A stretch of DNA of 64,000 bases, from the NCBI GenBank assembly GCA_021904315.1, contig CM038918.1, positions 4,479,349 to 4,543,348 on the forward strand, written 5' to 3'. This stretch comes from Sphagnum magellanicum (taxonomy: Eukaryota > Streptophyta > Sphagnopsida > Sphagnales > Sphagnaceae). Position 1 is the stretch's first letter; every line of letters begins with the position of its first letter. Of the stretch, positions 60,783-64,000 are shown one piece after another. A program made the translations under genes and the position numbers. The notes below the pieces were generated by a model. It was not told the origin of the DNA, ran no database searches, and worked only from the letters and a program-made list of their open reading frames with translations.

Positions 60783-61147
60783 AGAATCTCCACCGGTGCT
60801 CAGTATGTCACTCTGGATAATAAAATTAAATGTCTAAGTATAGCTGTTTGTTTTTTGGCAACCCCACCAATAAAACTGTAACTGGAACTGCATATATGTG
60901 GGAACTACTAATAGCAAACCATCTGGACCATATGATCGACCAATCAAAAATACTGAACGGCAGATAGGTCCAATTTATTACAGTTTTTTTTGGAGGTGCA
61001 CAACTGTATTCCAACTTTTACTAGCCACGCAAGCTGCACGAATTTGGTGCAGAAAAACCAATTTCCTGAGCTAAACCGGCACATTTTGACTTTTTCAGAA
61101 TAAATTTACTGTCTGGAGTCACATATTGAGCACCGGTGGAGATGCTC
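60783..61147. mobile_element. MITE-like element with about 36-bp terminal inverted repeats
   Basis: The left end AGAGAATCTCCACCGGTGCT continues CAGTATGTCACTC. It is mirrored at the right end, whose reverse complement starts AGAGCATCTCCACCGGTGCT and continues CAATATGTGACTC. The interior, about 290 bp, is non-coding. A diverged, truncated relative lies at 31,561-31,712. No convincing target duplication is seen, so the superfamily (Harbinger, hAT or Mutator) is open. Confidence 0.85.
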
Positions 61148-61489
61148 TACCAACTTTCTAGCCCTTTTATCCTGTACTCATCAGCTACTTACATCTGTTG
61201 GGGGTGTTGCTTGAGTTTTTCTTACGAGGGGTTTTGGGCATTTATTTATTTATTATGGCTCCTTCTTTGTGTCCCTCATCTATGTGAAATACCCTTTGTC
61301 CTCATTGTTTTGGCCTTTATATGTTAGATGGCCTTTTAAAACATGTTAATAGTGCCCATCCTTGTATTAGCCTTGTTTCCCAGGCTAGCCAAGTTATTTT
61401 TTATTTGCAAGTGTCCTCCTTTTTTGCGATTCTATCTGGTTCTATTCCTTTTATTTCATAGGGTTGGTTTCAAGTTCAATCTAGTTCCA

Positions 61490-64000
61490 TTTTGGGGCTA
61501 TTTGAGTATCGTTTCATGTGCCTTCGTTTACTCTACAAGATTTTTAAAACCATTCAAGATAAAGTCAGGCAAGCTTTTCATTTACCCCTTGATCAAATTA
61601 CTTATGACCCAATGAATGAATTAGCATTGTTCATTTTCCTCTTGTTGTCCCGTTGGTGTTTACGCTATACTTGAAGAGGTCATTCATGTCAACAAGAGGT
61701 TTTTGCTTGCCTCATGAAGTTTATGGTGGGTGATTGGTCTTATCTTTAAAACGAATCTTCACATGCTTCTTGTGCACCCCATTTTCACCACTCATGGGAA
61801 AAAAATTTGATCACTCATTCTTGTCAATGTGTAATTTTAGGGAGAGTCGATGAGTATAATCGTGCAGCCAAAGCTCTCCAACCCATGATGCCAACTATTC
61901 TTTCAAAGGACACCGTTGATGCCTTATGTTGGTTGCACCCGCCTCCTTCAAACCTTGTTCCACCTCCTATTTTTTATTATCAATCTGAGCACATTTTTGC
62001 CTTAAAGTAGGCTCTATTTGCTTAAACCTTAGCCACTATTTCTCAGTCGTCTTCAAGTGGGCTATCTGGGATGGTATATGAACATTTCTTAAGATGCCTC
62101 ATACCAGAGGACCCATCTTCAAAGTTTTTGGAATTATTCTAAGATGCTGTTATTATTGCTCATGAGGATATCCTTAGGTTAATGGCCCTAATGCTAGGGG
62201 TTAACAAATTGTTGGTAATGGCAAAGGACATTGGTGGTCTTCATCCTATTACCATAAGTGAGATGTTTCTTCAACCTATTAACTCCATTGTCCTATAATT
62301 TCGGGAGCCGTTTCAAGAACACCTATCCCCCCATTAGTCTAGAGTATCAACCCTTAAATGTGTGAGGCCATTCCTTTTGGCATGCGAGCCTTCCTTGACC
62401 TGCACCTTGACTAGGTTGTGATGCAGGTCGATGTTGAAAACGCTTTTAATAACGTTTCTCGAGTTACTATTTTTAAGGAGTGTGTGATGCCAAGGGGCCT
62501 TTAGCGAACATTGTCCCTTTTACCAAGTTGTTATATGATGCACATTTTTCTCTTTACTACCAGCATGGTTAGCATGTGGAAAGGTTCACCATTATTGAAT
62601 CATCTTTAGGCCCGAAGCAGGGTGACCCCCTATGAGATTTTTTATTTGTTTTGGCTCATTATTGAATTCTCTTAAAAACCATCGCGCGAGCCCCCAATTG
62701 TGTCTTTCCATCCCTAGCGAACGATACCCACATCATAGGGCTATTAGTGAGCTTTTAAACACCTTTGACCACCTTTCAACCCAATTAACCCAAGTTGGGC
62801 TTAGGGTTAAAGTGTTAAAGTGCAAGTTTTAAAATCTTTCAGGGATCTTTCCAAGCATAGAAATTCTTCATAGCTGGACTTTGGTTAAGATGGCCTTCAC
62901 ATTTTGGATGTGTTAGTGGGTTTTCAGAACTTTGCCATGTATTTTTTGGATGAAGTTTTCTCTCAAGAAGTGGTGCATATTTATGATCTTCTTTTCCTGG
63001 GAAACACTTAAGTTGCTTTGGCATTTTGTCATCATGTGTAACTTGTCAACCTTCTTATCTCACATGCACAATATCTCCTTCTTCTTCTTTCCTATCTCTT
63101 TTGGCAAGTTTCAACAAGAAAGTTATGCATGTATGTGGGGACATTATGGGTCCAAGATTGTGGGAGTCTTTTCAGGGCCCCTTAACGAATTGTCAAACTT
63201 AACAACCAATATCCTTTGGTGGTTTGAACTTTCTTTATATGGAGGATTGTGCCCCATCTATTTTTTTAGGGAATTGGGCTCTGGTGGCTCCGTATTTATG
63301 TTTTAGGTTTTGTATTTTTGATAGGCCCACTTTGGAAGAATATGTTTCTCATGTTGAAAAGGGGCCCACACTTGCTTCAGTCATGCCTACGTGTAGTATG
63401 AAATAACTTACCTCCTATAGCTAAGGAGATGCACCCTTCTTTTGAAAGTTTAGTTGTTACTTGTGCCCCAGGTCTACAAGCTTCTTTGATGCACATCCAC
63501 CATGACACATCCCTCAAGTCTCTCTTGGAGGATGACTCCATTTCCTCAACATCCAAAGTTCACATTTGTTATTGTTCGAGTAGGGGGGTAGGGCTATGGT
63601 TGATTGTTAGGCCATTAATCCGTTCATTTCACATCACACATTCTACTTTCTTTTCAATGTTGTGTTTTCACTTCGATTTGATTTACCTTTCAACATCTAG
63701 TCTTTTCACGTGTGAATGTGGACATAGGTTGGATGCATTTAGCACGCATTTAGTTCATTGCCCATTTGGAGGTCAGTGGATAACCACACATGATACCATC
63801 CAAGACATCATGTATGCCCTTGCTCGAAAAAGTGGGCACGTTGTATGGAAATAGTGGTGGTACGCCCTTACGTCAAGAGTTTCATTATGAGCCAATCTTT
63901 ACATGACCTAAAAGGACTAGGTTTTCGTTATCGATGTGGTGGTTATTAACCCAACACAAGAGATGGTGGTTTCGAGTGTCATTGGTCAACCAACATGTGT
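61490..64000 (+). mobile_element. Degenerate LINE (non-LTR retrotransposon), copy 2, cut by window end
   Basis: Plus-strand pieces in LINE order: GRVDEYNRAAKALQPMMPTI and LHPPPSNL near 61.85-61.95 kb, SGLSGMVYEHF near 62.07 kb, and HPITISE near 62.25 kb. A VDVENAFNNVSR catalytic block lies near 62.43 kb and a DTHIIG remnant near 62.73 kb. LGNWALVAPYL lies near 63.28 kb, CECGHRLDAFSTHLVHC near 63.72 kb, HDTIQD, then HVVWK near 63.85 kb and VIDVVVINPTQEM near 63.93 kb. The distance from the LHP block to the VWK block is about 1.92 kb, the same as in copy 1. Several stops and frameshifts break it. The C-terminal cysteine-histidine knuckle followed by an H-D and D..V..P segment suggests a restriction-like endonuclease type rather than an L1-type apurinic endonuclease. 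That is inference. Confidence 0.85.

Overview
This is nuclear DNA from a land plant. The evidence is spliced genes with GT/AG introns, two plastid-directed proteins (a phytochromobilin synthase and a CemA-like envelope protein), a mitochondrial ribosomal protein, a chromodomain Ty3 element and very AT-rich intergenic DNA. The large two-propeller WD40 gene, which I do not recognise from flowering plants, and the LINE type hint at a seedless plant or gymnosperm. That placement is inference only.

Layout: (1) 0.7-5.6 kb holds a head-to-head pair, HY2 on the minus strand and a uL30m gene on the plus strand. They share a 588-bp promoter that contains a near-perfect 26-bp palindrome made of two opposed telo-box sequences. 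(2) 8.2-10.6 kb is a decayed LINE on the minus strand. (3) 10.6-20.4 kb is AT-rich DNA with no gene I can support. (4) 20.4-26.6 kb is a chromovirus-type Ty3 LTR element with near-identical LTRs and a TTTTT target duplication. It is broken. (5) 26.6-40.7 kb is repeat-rich: a hAT-like transposase remnant, a dispersed repeat, a MITE relative, short tandem duplications and a SINE candidate. (6) 40.7-59.8 kb is a gene cluster: soluble inorganic pyrophosphatase (plus strand), a 14-blade WD40 protein (minus strand, tail-to-tail with it) and a CemA/DLDG1-like proton-extrusion protein (minus strand). (7) 60.0-64.0 kb holds a ~100-bp tandem array, a MITE and a second copy of the same LINE family, cut by the window end.

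Five protein-coding genes were rebuilt exon by exon. In four of them every exon joins in phase. The WD40 gene has one junction, exon 6 to exon 7, where the best splice sites disagree by a base. The genes do not form one pathway. HY2 (phytochrome chromophore) and the CemA-like protein (plastid pH and ion balance) act in the chloroplast, uL30m in mitochondrial translation, and the pyrophosphatase in cytosolic metabolism. No tRNA, rRNA, other RNA gene or CRISPR array was seen.
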